A DNA stretch of 64,000 nt from Allorhodoferax sp032337135. GTDB taxonomy: Bacteria; Pseudomonadota; Gammaproteobacteria; Burkholderiales; Burkholderiaceae_C. Position 1 is the stretch's first letter; every line of letters starts with the position of its first letter. Below are positions 44,166-54,900 of this stretch, piece after piece. A program made the translations under genes and the position numbers. The DNA lies in assembly GCF_032337135.1 (NCBI RefSeq), contig NZ_JAVXZZ010000004.1, forward strand, positions 248,001 through 312,000, read 5' to 3'. The notes below the pieces were generated by a model. It did not search any database and had not been told where the DNA came from. It saw only the letters and a list, made by a program, of their open reading frames with translations.

Positions 44166-44575
44166 GGCCCCCCCTGTACGACACTAGGTTGAATAGAAAT
44201 TGGCGCAATCATGGCTTCTCATTCGGAATATGAGGCGGCGCACTATCGTCGCTCTGCTCATTGGGGCGCCGAAGATGCAATATGGGACGGAGAGGTGCTT
44301 TAGAGGTCGCGACAACCCCCATTGCGGGATTTTTTTTCTGAGCATTTCCGCCGCTACATACATTCCGCTCGAATCTCAACATAGCCAGTTCTTGGATTGC
44401 TTCTGGTGGAATAGTTCGCTTCAATTCAATGTCCTCTTTTGGTCTATAGCCTGACAGGAATCTCATTCTGAGCGGCGATATTCGCAAATCGCAGATGCGG
44501 AGTCTGTACGGAAGCGAACTGTTTTCTGCAATTGTTTTGCGCAGAATTGCATGCATGGCTACGTGAGGAAATTCC
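44166..44575. other. Divergent intergenic region with operator site F
   Basis: A 410-nt gap between the diguanylate cyclase and BON genes. It contains GTACGGAAGCGAAC at 44506-44519 (see its own entry). Overlapping frames on both strands are open, but neither has protein-like composition or a good ribosome site. Confidence 0.4.
44506..44519. promoter_or_regulatory. Operator site F (GTACG-N4-CGAAC)
   Basis: GTACGGAAGCGAAC, the same as site E except for the spacer, placed 57 nt upstream of the first BON gene of the cyclic-glucan operon. Confidence 0.55.
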
Positions 44576-45136
44576 ATGACAACTGACTCTCAAATTCGGA
44601 GCAATGTGCTTGAGGAAATTGCTTGGAATCCATGCGTTCACATTCGCAACTTGTCGGTCGTCACCGGGCAAGACAAGGGCGTTGTCACGCTGAATGGAAA
44701 TGTAGATGACTACGATCAAAAGTGGTTAGCAGGCGAAACAGCGGGGCGCGCTTTCGGCGTGGCAATCGTTCAAAATGAAATTGAGGTTTGTCTGACCGAG
44801 GCAAGCAGCAGAACCGATTCGGAAATTGCACAGTCCGTTAGCCATGCATTGGCATGGCTAAGACACATTCCAAATGCCAATGTTCAGGTTAGTGTGGTCA
44901 GCGGCCGTATCTATTTGACGGGCATTTTGCGCTGGGAATTCCAGAAGCAAGCGGTCACTCGAAGCCTGCGGACACTCTCGGGCATCCGAGATTTAAGCAA
45001 TGAAATTTCGATCTCGTTGCAATTGGAACCGACTCATCCATATGCGATCAGCAGCCAAGAAAGCTTTGCTTTACAGCGCCTACCGCATGCCAACTTGGAG
45101 TTACTGACCAAGCCAGCCACGGGGATCTTTCCATGA
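44576..45136 (+). CDS. BON-domain protein (two BON domains)
   Basis: A 186-residue soluble protein with two BON domains: residues about 5-75 (NPCVHIRNLSVVTGQDKGVVTLNGNVDDY) and 85-155 (IPNANVQVSVVSGRIYLTGIL). BON domains are thought to bind phospholipid. No signal peptide is visible, unlike OsmY. The start ATG follows TGAGGAAATTCC. It overlaps the next small gene by 4 nt and so leads the cyclic-glucan synthase operon; it may aid membrane association of the polymer machinery. Confidence 0.85.
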   Translation: MTTDSQIRSNVLEEIAWNPCVHIRNLSVVTGQDKGVVTLNGNVDDYDQKWLAGETAGRAFGVAIVQNEIEVCLTEASSRTDSEIAQSVSHALAWLRHIPNANVQVSVVSGRIYLTGILRWEFQKQAVTRSLRTLSGIRDLSNEISISLQLEPTHPYAISSQESFALQRLPHANLELLTKPATGIFP

Positions 45137-45393
45137 ATACGGGAACCAATCGTGCAGGTTCATCACACCCAACTTGTCCCTGGAGTACTGCATCATTTGG
45201 GAAGCCACCCGACACTTCTCCCAGTGAATTGGCTTGCCTGGGGGCTCATCTTGAAATTTGTCGGCAGGCTCGCGGGCGACTCTTTCTATTGGAATGTCAG
45301 TTGGAGTCCGCAGTTGCTTTTCTTACATCTCGGGTTGTTACCAGCGCCGTCATTTTGACCGCATTCGTTGGGTCCATCATGCTGGCTCGATAA
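45133..45393 (+). CDS. Small hypothetical membrane protein
   Basis: An 86-residue protein of unknown function. Starting Pro/Ser-rich (CPWSTASFGKPPDTSPSEL), it ends with a hydrophobic segment VVTSAVILTAFVGSIMLAR. The ATG overlaps the BON stop (ATGA), and the stop is 3 nt from the glucan synthase start. Only its tight coupling on both sides suggests a real gene. A single membrane helix would place it in the inner membrane, near the synthase. Confidence 0.6.
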   Translation: MNTGTNRAGSSHPTCPWSTASFGKPPDTSPSELACLGAHLEICRQARGRLFLLECQLESAVAFLTSRVVTSAVILTAFVGSIMLAR

Positions 45394-45396
45394 CCC

Positions 45397-48300
45397 ATGC
45401 GTACCAACGAACTCAAACGATTGGTACCTCAATCATCACATTCACTTTGCAAACTTTTAAATCCCGGGGACGGAGGGCTAGATGCACCGATTCGCTCTGA
45501 GATATTTGGCAAGCAACGGTTCTCACAACATGGCCACAGCTTAGGACTCACTCATCGAGTCACGAAGTTCGCAAAAACTTCCGAAACGTTTGCACCACGA
45601 CTTCGGATCAATATTTCAAGGTTACGGAGTTCATATGAATACATAAGCGCGCAAGCCAGTGCAGGCTATGACATCAGTCCTGCGGCTGAATGGCTTATTG
45701 AGAACTTTCATTTGCTGGAAGCTCAGTTCAAGGAAGTGAGCGATGGAATTCCAAGAAGGTACTTCAATACGCTGCCTTTACTCGTCCATCCACCGCTATC
45801 TGGTCTTCCGCGTGTTTACGGCATTGCGTGGGCATTCGTGGCCCATACGGATGGAGCATTTGACGAGGATCTGCTCTGCCATTTCCTCTTGGCCTACCAA
45901 GAAGAATGCGAGCTCCAACTTAGCGAAATTTGGGCACTGCCAACAACATTGCGCGTCGTGCTCATGGAGAACATGCGTAGGCTTGCTGAGCGTGTAGCCG
46001 CAAACAAGGCTGCGCGTGAATTGGCCAATGTTGTTTGCGACCACCTCACTACATTCAGCATAGACGTTCTATCGAGCCTTCTTGAATTGCTCAACTCGCG
46101 TGGAGTTGGTCAGGTATTCCTGGCACATATGTCTCATCGTATGCACACGATCAACACCACGCACCGCCCTTATCAGAAGTGGCTAATGGATGTAATGGCA
46201 GATTTAGCGGAGGTCCAATCTCAACTGCGAGCAGGTCAAGCCGCGGACAACCTTAGCGTTAGCAATGCCGTAACTTCTCTCCGCTCAATTGGAGACACCG
46301 ATTGGCCAGAGATCGTAGCCAAGACGAGTGGGCTCGTGCGCCTGCTCATGACATCAACAGTCTTTGCGTCGGAGCACACTTCCACGCGAGACAGAACGCT
46401 TCACAGCATTGAAAGAATGGCACGGAGCTCTGGTAAAAGTGAGCGCACGATTGCCACAGCTGTCCTACAGAAAATGGGGGAGGAAACATCATCAAAAGTG
46501 ATGTATTCAGTGCCTAGCTATTGGCTCGAAGGTCCCGGGCGACCTGCTCTGCGTGCCAAGCTGCATTGGCCCGAGCCGCCATTTCAGGCCCACATCTCTA
46601 TGCTGGTCCACAAGTTCTCACCTTATCCATTCGCAATCTATCTTTCGACTTTGTGGTCTTGCACTGCATTTGTGATTGTCTGGCTATTGCTAGCGATGGG
46701 ACCGAGTGTCATTCTCACGCTGCCATCACTTGGTGAATTCGGTTCTTGGGGAATGGTGGCCTTGCTACTTGTGTGTCCTGTTTCTGAATTTGTGATAGCT
46801 CTCTTGAATAGGATGATTAGTGAATCAGTGCACCCCAAAGCACTACCACGGTTGGCTTTTTCTGATGGTCTCCCGTCAGAGCATCGGGTGATCGTAGTCA
46901 TCCCGTGCATGCTGACCGACACGGTCAACATCAGCCAGTTAGCTCATCGACTTCACCTGCACTACTTGGCCAACCCACTAGAGGAAGCTCAGTTTGCGCT
47001 TCTAAGTGACTGGGGAGACGCACCAGCCAAAGAAATGCCAGGTGATGAGATACTGCTGAAGTATGCAAATGAACTCATCCAAAAGTTGAATGCCAAACAT
47101 GGACGAAAGTCATCAACTTCGCCAAATTCGCCCTTAATTCCCCCCCGATTTCTCTTGCTTCATCGAGCGCGCGAATACAGCAAGAGTGAACAATTTTGGA
47201 TGGGATGGGAACGCAAACGAGGAAAGCTGGAGCGGTTGATTAGCACGCTCGCTATGGGTCAAGGCGAGAGCTTCTTTGATTTCGGCGTTGACTCATTAAT
47301 TTCCAGTGACACCAAATATGTCGTCACGCTTGATAGTGACACACAGTTACCTCCAGGAAAACTACTCGCACTCGTAGGGATCGCAGCTCATCCATCGAAT
47401 CAACCGTGCTTGGATGCCACGGGGTTGCGTGTTGAAAGTGGCTATGCAGTCCTTCAACCTCGGATCGTTACACCATTGCCACAATCACGGTCTGTTACGC
47501 CATATCACTGGATGTACTCAGGTCAGATTGGAATGGACCCCTACAGCGCAGCATGTTCAGAGGTCTACCAAGACGCATTTGGTGAGGGGACATTCAGTGG
47601 CAAAGGTTTGATTCATGTTCATGCTGCACATCACGTTCTAGGTTCACGCCTGCCTGAATCACAAATTCTGAGCCACGATCTGCTGGAAGGTGCACTTGCA
47701 AGGTGTGCTGCGGTTACAGATGTAACACTTGTTGAAGAGTCGCCTTTCCATGCGGACGTAGCCGCCTCACGCGCACATCGCTGGATGCGCGGGGACTGGC
47801 AATTGTTGCCACTTATTCGCAATGCCAAAGCTTATGGAATTACAGGCATCAATAAGTGGAAGATGGTTGACAACTTGCGCCGAACTCTGCTGCCACTCTC
47901 GTGCATTGCGCTATTTATTCTTTCACTTGCAGGCCGGGGTTTACCGTTAGAAACTGTCCTTCTTGTGTATTTCTTAGCCTATGGAGCTGGGCCTTGGATA
48001 GCTGCCATTGCAGGCTTACTTCCAAGTCGGAGTAACCTATCCTTGCCCCACTTCTACGCCCAGGCCGTGACAGATTTCAAGCGAGCACTCAGCAGCAGCA
48101 TATGGAATTTTCTTCAGTTAGGGTTTCACAGCCTGCAAAGTCTTGATGCAATAACGCGTGCGCTGTACCGTAGTGCCATCAGCCGTCGCCACTTATTGGA
48201 ATGGACTACAGATGCTGCTGCACGACTCAGCGTAAAGGATAGTCTCTTCTCCTTATTTTGGCGACATCGAGCAATTCCAATCCTCGCAACAGCCACCGCC

Positions 48301-51300
48301 TTCGGCCTGGCATGGGCAGGAAAACAATCTGCAACTGGAATCGGAATGTGCCTGGTGTGGGGCATATCCCCGCTTGGGATCTGGTGGGTAAGTCGCACCT
48401 ACAGCACTTCCAGAAGTGCCGATCTCAGCGAAGGCGACAAGGACTACTTAGCTTCAATTGCGAGAGAGACCTGGAGATTCTTTGAGAAGCATGTCACCGC
48501 AGGGGACTGCCATCTTCCACCAGACAACGTTCAGTTCATCCCATATGAACTGGTCGCGCACCGGACATCGCCCACCAATATTGGACTGTATTTACTCAGC
48601 ACGGCTTGTGCCCGTGAATTTGGCTGGATTAGCACTCAGGAACTAATCATTCGGCTGCAAGCCACGCTCGCAACACTAAGGAAAATGCCCACATATAGAG
48701 GCCATTTTTTCAACTGGTATGAGACTCAGACCGGAGAGCCGTTGCTGCCTCAGTACGTTTCTACAGTGGATAGTGGAAATTTGAGTGCTCATCTGTTGTG
48801 TGTTGCCCAGGCTTGCCGAGCGTTAGCGCAAACGACTGAAATTGCTAGTTCATGGCCACAAATCTCACGTCAATCAAGCATTGCGACCTCCGAGGCAATG
48901 CGAAATTCTCGAATCCACATAGGCCAGCTTCTGTCCATGCGGAAAAAACTGACGGTTGAAGGGCGTAGGTCTCTAAGGTGCGCTATCGCTGATCACCGGC
49001 ATACATTTCGCTCGGCAAACCTTGCTTTGGTACAAGATGCAGGGGAAACTTTATTGCATCTGGCCCATCAATTCGAAACCCTTGCGTGGGCTCCTGAATT
49101 CGAATTCCTCTACCACCCCCGCAGGCAATTACTGCACATCGGCTATCGAGTCCAAGAGCAGCAATTGGACTCTGGTTTTTATGACCTGTTGGCATCCGAG
49201 GCTCGCCTTACTAGCCTTGTTGCGATTGCAAAAGGAGATGTTCCGGTGACTCACTGGGCAGCATTGGGGCGCATGTTCTACGCACTTGGCAAGACCGCCG
49301 GCCTGCGCTCATGGTCCGGGTCAATGTTCGAATACCTAATGCCAAGTTTGGTCTTGGGAGAGCCGGAAGGCAGCGTACTTCGCGACGGGACATATGTTGC
49401 AGTTCAAGAGCAGATGCGATACACGGAAGCGCTGGGGATACCCTGGGGAATATCTGAGTCCGCGTACAGTGGGCGCGATCACAGCTTGGCGTATCAATAT
49501 GCACCACAAGGTGTTCCGCGGTTGGCCTTGCGCAGGACACCTACCGATGAACTGGTAATTGCTCCTTACGCAACCTTTCTTGCACTGTTGCAGTCCCCAC
49601 AAGAGGCTTGTGCAAATCTCAAGGCACTTCAAAATCTTGGCGCACGCCAACATTTTGGTTTCATTGAAGCCTTGGACTACACCCCCGCACGCCAGACCGA
49701 GCCAAAGCCCTTCACTGCGGTAGGTGCGTATATGGCACATCATCAGGGAATGAGCATTGCAGCGCTGTCCAATGTCTTGCTCGACGGTGTAGTGCAAAGA
49801 TGGGGAACGGCACACCCCCGGATTCAGGCATACATGTCTTTACTGCATGAACGAGCGCCAAAAGAAATATCTCGGCTCTATCGACTACCAAAGGGAATTC
49901 CGGCCCAAATGCTGCGGCAACGCAGTCCGGGCCTATTGCGCCAAGTAGCTCCAGGTTGTCTAGGTGTAGAACCAACACACCTCCTGTCGAATGGACGCTA
50001 CCACGTGACACTTCGCGCAAATGGCGCAGGCCACAGTAGCTGGGGGAAGACATTAATCAGTAGGACGCGCGACGACGCGCTACGCGACTCCTTTGGAAAC
50101 TTCTTCTTCCTTGCCAAGTACAAAGACGGCCGAATCTCCGGCAACAGCGATGAGAATGCCGGTCCTCTTGAGCTTGTCTCGTTATCTCAGCGCCCTGCCC
50201 CCGATGAGAAGGCGGAGTACCGCTGTTCATTTCATGCGGACCGAGCCACTTTCACTGCAGATTGGGAAGAGTTGCATTGTCAAACCACTGTTTGGGTAAG
50301 CCCTGAAGATGACATCGAACTTCGGCAGATTGAACTTCACAACCTCCAAAATGACGTCATAGAGTTAGAGCTAATTTCATTTTTTGAAGTGGTGCTCACC
50401 GACGTACGTTCCGATGAATCACATCCCGCATTTGCAGGTCTCTTTGTACGAGCGCAATGGCTTTCCGAGCAGCAGTCACTTGTATACCAACGAACCCCGC
50501 GAATTGACTCGGACGTCAATGTACATGCTGCACATTTCTTAGCTCACTCAGGTGCAGAAGTACTAGACATTAGGTACTGCGTAGACCGTCAGTCATGGTT
50601 CGGGAGAAACGCAAATCGGAGCCATCCACAGTTGCATCCGGGAAGCTTGCATTTCACGGCTACACCGTCGAACTCCATGCAGGATTTAACAACCGGTCTT
50701 GATCCATGCGCGGTCTTGTCAGTAAGAGTCCGATTAGAGCCTAATGCAAAGTCCAAAATCACATTTGCGGTCGCGGCCACTGACTCAGAGTCCACATTGC
50801 ATGCCGTTATCGACAAGTACCGACAAGCAACCCACATTCAGCGCTCCTCGCTTATGTCAGCCACCTTGGCTGGTATTCGCCTGCGTTCATTGCGAATCGG
50901 GAGTGAGAATTTTGCCGCGATTCAAACGATCTCCACCGCACTGCTCACAACACTCAGTTCGGTTGATCACCAGAAGTCCAAATTTTCGACATCAACAAAT
51001 CCTAACGCTGATACCAAGCCTTCTGACATTGTCTGTGATCGAAGGACATTGTGGCGGTTGGGCATATCAGGCGACAAGCCGCTGATCCTTGTGAGCGTTG
51101 GCGTTCTCCAAGGATTGGGGCTTCTTCGCTCACTCACCCAAGCATTGCGCCTATGGTCATGGTCAGGCGTTAGTTGCGACATTGTTGTCATTAACAACGA
51201 GGTAAATACGTATCAGATGGGCTTAAAGCACGAAATCAATACTCTGCAGAACAAGGTGACACAGGATTGTGCGACTATGCCATTGCTAGTTGCCATGCAT

Positions 51301-54069
51301 GTTTTCCGCAGCGAGGAGTTGAGTATTGAGGAAAGCCAAACGCTGCATCGCCTTGCTCGCATGCACCTGGCCGCCGATGGGCGACCTCTTTCTCATTCCA
51401 TTCGGGACTGGTTGAATGGGCATGAACGTTACAAGCGAAGACACCGTGACAACCCGCACGAAGTTGTAGGAGTTCCCCCCCTATTGGCGAATACTTCCTT
51501 TGCACAGTTGGTGGCCACAGCGAGAAGAACTCCAATGGAAAAGCTGCACGCGGATTTTGCTGAAGGTGGGCGGGCATTCCAATTCGAAGTAAGTACCACC
51601 CACCGCCCTACACGCCCCTGGTCGAACGTGTTGGCCAATCCAAATTTTGGATCATTGATCACCGAGAGTGGAGGTGGCTATTCATGGGGAATCAATAGTC
51701 GGCTGAATCAGATTACTACGTGGTCTAACGATCCAGTTCTGGACCCACCGAGCGAATGGCTCTTGATACAAAATTTAGACACACGAGAGGTCTGGCACGT
51801 ATGCCCTAGCGCCTGGGGTGATCAAAATGCCACATACCAGATTACGCACACTTTAGGTTGCACAAGCGTCAATCACAAGAGAGGTGCCCTTGAAATTGAA
51901 GTCAAATACTGGGTCCATGTGGATAGCCCACTGAAGACCATCGAATTGCGAGTTCGGAATCACTCCGTCTCACCGATCCATCTACGCTTGGTAAGCCTGC
52001 ATGAATGGGTTTTGGGCTCAAGCAAAGCAGACAGGGCAACGACCTCCACTTGGAGTCAGAAACTTCACATTGGCTCACGAGTTTGCACGGTGCTCGGATG
52101 CACCCAACAGGCAGAAGAATCCGGGTTTGGTCGCGGAACCGCCTTTGTCAGTTTCACTGCAACTGAGCCATCAAGTGATTCAGAATTCAATAGTGAAAAT
52201 GACTGGACATGCGACCGTCGGGAGTTCTTTGACGAGCAGGGACGTTTTATTCTCCCCGACAAACTGGGAAAATTTGCTGCGGCGGGATGTGATCCATGTG
52301 CCGCACACGCTTCGACCATTCGCATACGTGGTGGTGAGGAGAAAACTGTTTGTTTTTTGCAGGGATATGCGAAGTCCCCTGAAGAGGCGCTCGAAGAAGT
52401 TCGAGCACATGAATCAAGGGTGATGGAGGGCGTCCCTGGGTCGCGCACATCACTTGCAAAAGTGAATGCCCAGTGGGCAGAACTGAACGGAGCTCTACAA
52501 GTTTCCACGCCAGATTCGAGCTTCGACTCCATGGTAAATCACTGGCTCTTGTATCAGGCAGTCTCATGTCGTTTGTGGGCCAAAGCAGGTTTCTACCAAG
52601 CTGGAGGCGCCACAGGTTTTCGTGACCAATTGCAAGATGCGATGGCATTGGTCTGGGCATCGCCGAAATTGTTGCGCGATCAAATCCTGCTATGTGCATC
52701 GCGCCAATTTCATGAGGGCGATGTTCAGCATTGGTGGCATACCCCGTCCGGGGTGGGTGTCCGAACGCGATTTTCAGACGACCTGCTCTGGCTGCCTTAC
52801 GCAGCACTCCACTATCTTCGCGCCACTGGTGATGCCACGATGATGGAGGAAGTGCTCTCATTTCTGGAGGGCTCTCAAATTCCCAACGGCCAAGAAGACC
52901 TGTACTTCACTCCCGCTGCGAGCTCGGAGGAGGCAAGCGTTTACGAGCACTGTGCACGGGCTATCGATCGCAGCTTACGCACAGGCACCCATGGTCTGCC
53001 GCTAATGGGAAGCGGAGACTGGAATGACGGAATGAATCGTGTAGGCCCCGATGGCCGTGGCGAATCTGTTTGGCTCGGCTGGTTTGTTTGCAACGTTACA
53101 AAAGGCTTTTCCAAACTGGCAAGGCAGCGCGGTGACTTTGAGCGAGCAGTGAAATGGGAAGCCGCCTTGAGTAAAGTGGAAGCATCGCTCACCACAGAGG
53201 CCTGGGATGGCTCATGGTTTAAGCGTGCTTTCTTTGACAGTGGACAAGATTTGGGTTCGAGTGAATGTATTGAATGCCGAATTGATTTAATTGCACAAGC
53301 ATGGAGCGTACTTTACGGCGAATGCAGTTCATCGCCGACCCAAGACTCGTATGGTCTGAACAACGTCACGCCGACATCTATGCAAAAGGCAGATGCTTTG
53401 GATTCTATGCATCGCCATTTGTTTGACCCCAACAGCGGACTACTGCAGCTGCTTACACCGCCGTTTAAATTGAGCCAGCCCAGCCCTGGCTACATCCAAG
53501 CGTATCCGGTTGGAGTTCGAGAAAACGGCGGCCAATACAACCATGCTGGCGTGTGGGGACTGATGGCACAAGCACAAGCGCACAGAATGGCGCTACCTAC
53601 CGCACTAGCTCAGCAACGTGCTGATATCCCTTATATCTACTTTACCTCTATCAGTTCAGCACACCGAGCAAAACATGAAATTTGGGGGCAAGCATATGGA
53701 CTCGAACCCTACGTAATAGCTGGCGATGTCTACTCGCAGCCCCCATATGTTGGACGAGGAGGCTGGAGTTGGTATACAGGGGCAGCTGGGTGGCTATACC
53801 AAGCAGCTATTCGATCAATTTTCGGACTTGATCGAACAGCAAGCAGCTTATCGTTCTCGCCATGCCTACCCTCTCACTGGAATGAAGCATCAGTTTCTCT
53901 GCTTCACAAGAATTGCCAGCTACATTTCCGTCTCGTTAGAAAAACTGAGCCAGAGGTATTGGCGACGCTATCCCCTGGTGAATTGCTTCTGAAACCAGAA
54001 TTCGAGCTCGACTTAACACGGCTCGAATCCTGCTACCGATACGTCATCCCTATCTTGAAATCTCGATAG
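45397..54069 (+). CDS. Cyclic beta-1,2-glucan synthase (GT84 + GH94, NdvB-like)
   Basis: A 2890-residue multidomain inner-membrane protein that makes periplasmic cyclic beta-1,2-glucan from UDP-glucose. The N-terminal region is helical (to about 430). The GT84 domain follows, with helices near 430-480 and after 830; the Asp motif VTLDSDTQLP is near residue 643 and the acceptor motif HRWMRGDWQ near 794. A glucoamylase-like domain spans about 1200-1480 (AYMAHHQGMSIAALS). The C-terminal GH94 part (about 1500-2830) controls length and carries GDWNDGMNRVG near 2540. The size suits the family. It normally aids osmotic adaptation and host interaction. It is free-living-type context here, with stress genes around. 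Confidence 0.92.
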   Translation: MRTNELKRLVPQSSHSLCKLLNPGDGGLDAPIRSEIFGKQRFSQHGHSLGLTHRVTKFAKTSETFAPRLRINISRLRSSYEYISAQASAGYDISPAAEWLIENFHLLEAQFKEVSDGIPRRYFNTLPLLVHPPLSGLPRVYGIAWAFVAHTDGAFDEDLLCHFLLAYQEECELQLSEIWALPTTLRVVLMENMRRLAERVAANKAARELANVVCDHLTTFSIDVLSSLLELLNSRGVGQVFLAHMSHRMHTINTTHRPYQKWLMDVMADLAEVQSQLRAGQAADNLSVSNAVTSLRSIGDTDWPEIVAKTSGLVRLLMTSTVFASEHTSTRDRTLHSIERMARSSGKSERTIATAVLQKMGEETSSKVMYSVPSYWLEGPGRPALRAKLHWPEPPFQAHISMLVHKFSPYPFAIYLSTLWSCTAFVIVWLLLAMGPSVILTLPSLGEFGSWGMVALLLVCPVSEFVIALLNRMISESVHPKALPRLAFSDGLPSEHRVIVVIPCMLTDTVNISQLAHRLHLHYLANPLEEAQFALLSDWGDAPAKEMPGDEILLKYANELIQKLNAKHGRKSSTSPNSPLIPPRFLLLHRAREYSKSEQFWMGWERKRGKLERLISTLAMGQGESFFDFGVDSLISSDTKYVVTLDSDTQLPPGKLLALVGIAAHPSNQPCLDATGLRVESGYAVLQPRIVTPLPQSRSVTPYHWMYSGQIGMDPYSAACSEVYQDAFGEGTFSGKGLIHVHAAHHVLGSRLPESQILSHDLLEGALARCAAVTDVTLVEESPFHADVAASRAHRWMRGDWQLLPLIRNAKAYGITGINKWKMVDNLRRTLLPLSCIALFILSLAGRGLPLETVLLVYFLAYGAGPWIAAIAGLLPSRSNLSLPHFYAQAVTDFKRALSSSIWNFLQLGFHSLQSLDAITRALYRSAISRRHLLEWTTDAAARLSVKDSLFSLFWRHRAIPILATATAFGLAWAGKQSATGIGMCLVWGISPLGIWWVSRTYSTSRSADLSEGDKDYLASIARETWRFFEKHVTAGDCHLPPDNVQFIPYELVAHRTSPTNIGLYLLSTACAREFGWISTQELIIRLQATLATLRKMPTYRGHFFNWYETQTGEPLLPQYVSTVDSGNLSAHLLCVAQACRALAQTTEIASSWPQISRQSSIATSEAMRNSRIHIGQLLSMRKKLTVEGRRSLRCAIADHRHTFRSANLALVQDAGETLLHLAHQFETLAWAPEFEFLYHPRRQLLHIGYRVQEQQLDSGFYDLLASEARLTSLVAIAKGDVPVTHWAALGRMFYALGKTAGLRSWSGSMFEYLMPSLVLGEPEGSVLRDGTYVAVQEQMRYTEALGIPWGISESAYSGRDHSLAYQYAPQGVPRLALRRTPTDELVIAPYATFLALLQSPQEACANLKALQNLGARQHFGFIEALDYTPARQTEPKPFTAVGAYMAHHQGMSIAALSNVLLDGVVQRWGTAHPRIQAYMSLLHERAPKEISRLYRLPKGIPAQMLRQRSPGLLRQVAPGCLGVEPTHLLSNGRYHVTLRANGAGHSSWGKTLISRTRDDALRDSFGNFFFLAKYKDGRISGNSDENAGPLELVSLSQRPAPDEKAEYRCSFHADRATFTADWEELHCQTTVWVSPEDDIELRQIELHNLQNDVIELELISFFEVVLTDVRSDESHPAFAGLFVRAQWLSEQQSLVYQRTPRIDSDVNVHAAHFLAHSGAEVLDIRYCVDRQSWFGRNANRSHPQLHPGSLHFTATPSNSMQDLTTGLDPCAVLSVRVRLEPNAKSKITFAVAATDSESTLHAVIDKYRQATHIQRSSLMSATLAGIRLRSLRIGSENFAAIQTISTALLTTLSSVDHQKSKFSTSTNPNADTKPSDIVCDRRTLWRLGISGDKPLILVSVGVLQGLGLLRSLTQALRLWSWSGVSCDIVVINNEVNTYQMGLKHEINTLQNKVTQDCATMPLLVAMHVFRSEELSIEESQTLHRLARMHLAADGRPLSHSIRDWLNGHERYKRRHRDNPHEVVGVPPLLANTSFAQLVATARRTPMEKLHADFAEGGRAFQFEVSTTHRPTRPWSNVLANPNFGSLITESGGGYSWGINSRLNQITTWSNDPVLDPPSEWLLIQNLDTREVWHVCPSAWGDQNATYQITHTLGCTSVNHKRGALEIEVKYWVHVDSPLKTIELRVRNHSVSPIHLRLVSLHEWVLGSSKADRATTSTWSQKLHIGSRVCTVLGCTQQAEESGFGRGTAFVSFTATEPSSDSEFNSENDWTCDRREFFDEQGRFILPDKLGKFAAAGCDPCAAHASTIRIRGGEEKTVCFLQGYAKSPEEALEEVRAHESRVMEGVPGSRTSLAKVNAQWAELNGALQVSTPDSSFDSMVNHWLLYQAVSCRLWAKAGFYQAGGATGFRDQLQDAMALVWASPKLLRDQILLCASRQFHEGDVQHWWHTPSGVGVRTRFSDDLLWLPYAALHYLRATGDATMMEEVLSFLEGSQIPNGQEDLYFTPAASSEEASVYEHCARAIDRSLRTGTHGLPLMGSGDWNDGMNRVGPDGRGESVWLGWFVCNVTKGFSKLARQRGDFERAVKWEAALSKVEASLTTEAWDGSWFKRAFFDSGQDLGSSECIECRIDLIAQAWSVLYGECSSSPTQDSYGLNNVTPTSMQKADALDSMHRHLFDPNSGLLQLLTPPFKLSQPSPGYIQAYPVGVRENGGQYNHAGVWGLMAQAQAHRMALPTALAQQRADIPYIYFTSISSAHRAKHEIWGQAYGLEPYVIAGDVYSQPPYVGRGGWSWYTGAAGWLYQAAIRSIFGLDRTASSLSFSPCLPSHWNEASVSLLHKNCQLHFRLVRKTEPEVLATLSPGELLLKPEFELDLTRLESCYRYVIPILKSR

Positions 54070-54227
54070 ATCGCGGGTGGCCGCTGTTTCCTTTGCCGAT
54101 TGACGTACTTCAGCCATGGATAGATTCAATGTATCAAGCCATTGATACGCTCCACGGTCTGAATCGTCCCGGTTTTCCTAGGAACCACCGACCCGATGGA
54201 AATAGCGATTCTCGAACGCTAAGGGCA

Positions 54228-54745
54228 TCACGCCACCAGGTACAAACAGACTTGATGAACACGGTTGTAGGTAGTGTCTGTGACCCATGCCCGTATGGAC
54301 TGGTCAGGCGTGAACTGTCGATTCAAGTGGTTGGGGGCCACGAGAGCGAGGGCGCTCCACAGCGTTTGCCCGGGCGTCGGTGCTACCCTGCTCTGCGAGC
54401 GCAGGCCTTCCTGGCGTAGCAACCGCACACGGTGTACTGGTTCGTGGCATTGAATGAATGCGTATCGTACCCGGACAGCTTGGCAAAGTATGCTGCTGCA
54501 CTTTTTCGGGATGTCACGCGCCTCGGTGACCCGTTTGAGGTCGGCCTTCAAAAGGCGTAGTTCTTCGGTCTGCGACAACTGCTCTCGGCATTGGCCTGCA
54601 GGGGGGACTGCTCCTTGATCTACTTGTACAGGCTGTGCTGACTCACGCCCAGTCAGGATGCGAATTTGGCTACGAGGTGACCCTTGTCAGCTTACTGCCC
54701 GACAGCTTCGATATTGAATTCTTCTGGATACCTTTCGTTGCTCAT
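54228..54745 (-). pseudogene. IS3-family transposase remnant
   Basis: Reading the minus strand from 54745, an IS3-type OrfA start is recognisable (SNERYPEEFNIEAV, then LGVSQHSLYK), with in-frame stops and shifts. It continues as a leucine-zipper-like LRLLKADLKRVTEARDI and then OrfB-like sequence including RAWVTDTTYNRVHQVCLYL, which holds the first DDE aspartate region. The rest of OrfB is absent. It shows past mobile-element activity between the glucan synthase and BON genes. Confidence 0.8.
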
Positions 54746-54824
54746 GGCACTTTCTATTAGGCCTCAGGCTTGAGGTTCGAAGGTGTCTATGGTTTCGGGG
54801 CCATTCAGATATACATGGCGGTTG

Positions 54825-54838
54825 GTACGCTGACGCAC
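54825..54838. promoter_or_regulatory. Operator site D (GTACG-N4-CGCAC)
   Basis: GTACGCTGACGCAC, one substitution from the perfect palindrome, 63 nt upstream of the BON lipoprotein start. Confidence 0.5.
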
Positions 54839-54900
54839 TGACATGCGGAGTCATCGCCACTAAATTGGAGCTTCACAAACGACCTTATGGAGCTCTCACC

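Larger units (their letters stand above)
54070..54900. other. Gene-poor stretch with insertion-sequence remnant
   Basis: About 830 nt after the glucan synthase gene. The first 150 nt contain a 7-bp perfect hairpin GTATCAA-GCCA-TTGATAC at 54131-54148; an IS3-type pseudogene follows at 54228-54745, then operator site D at 54825 ahead of the BON lipoprotein gene. No intact gene was seen. Confidence 0.5.

Noticed and set aside
44200..44577. Open frames on both strands before the BON gene
   Set aside because: No ribosome site, no family, unnatural composition; the region holds an operator.
54131..54148. GTATCAA-GCCA-TTGATAC as an FNR box
   Set aside because: The halves are in the wrong order (ATCAA-N4-TTGAT rather than TTGAT-N4-ATCAA); it is a plain hairpin.
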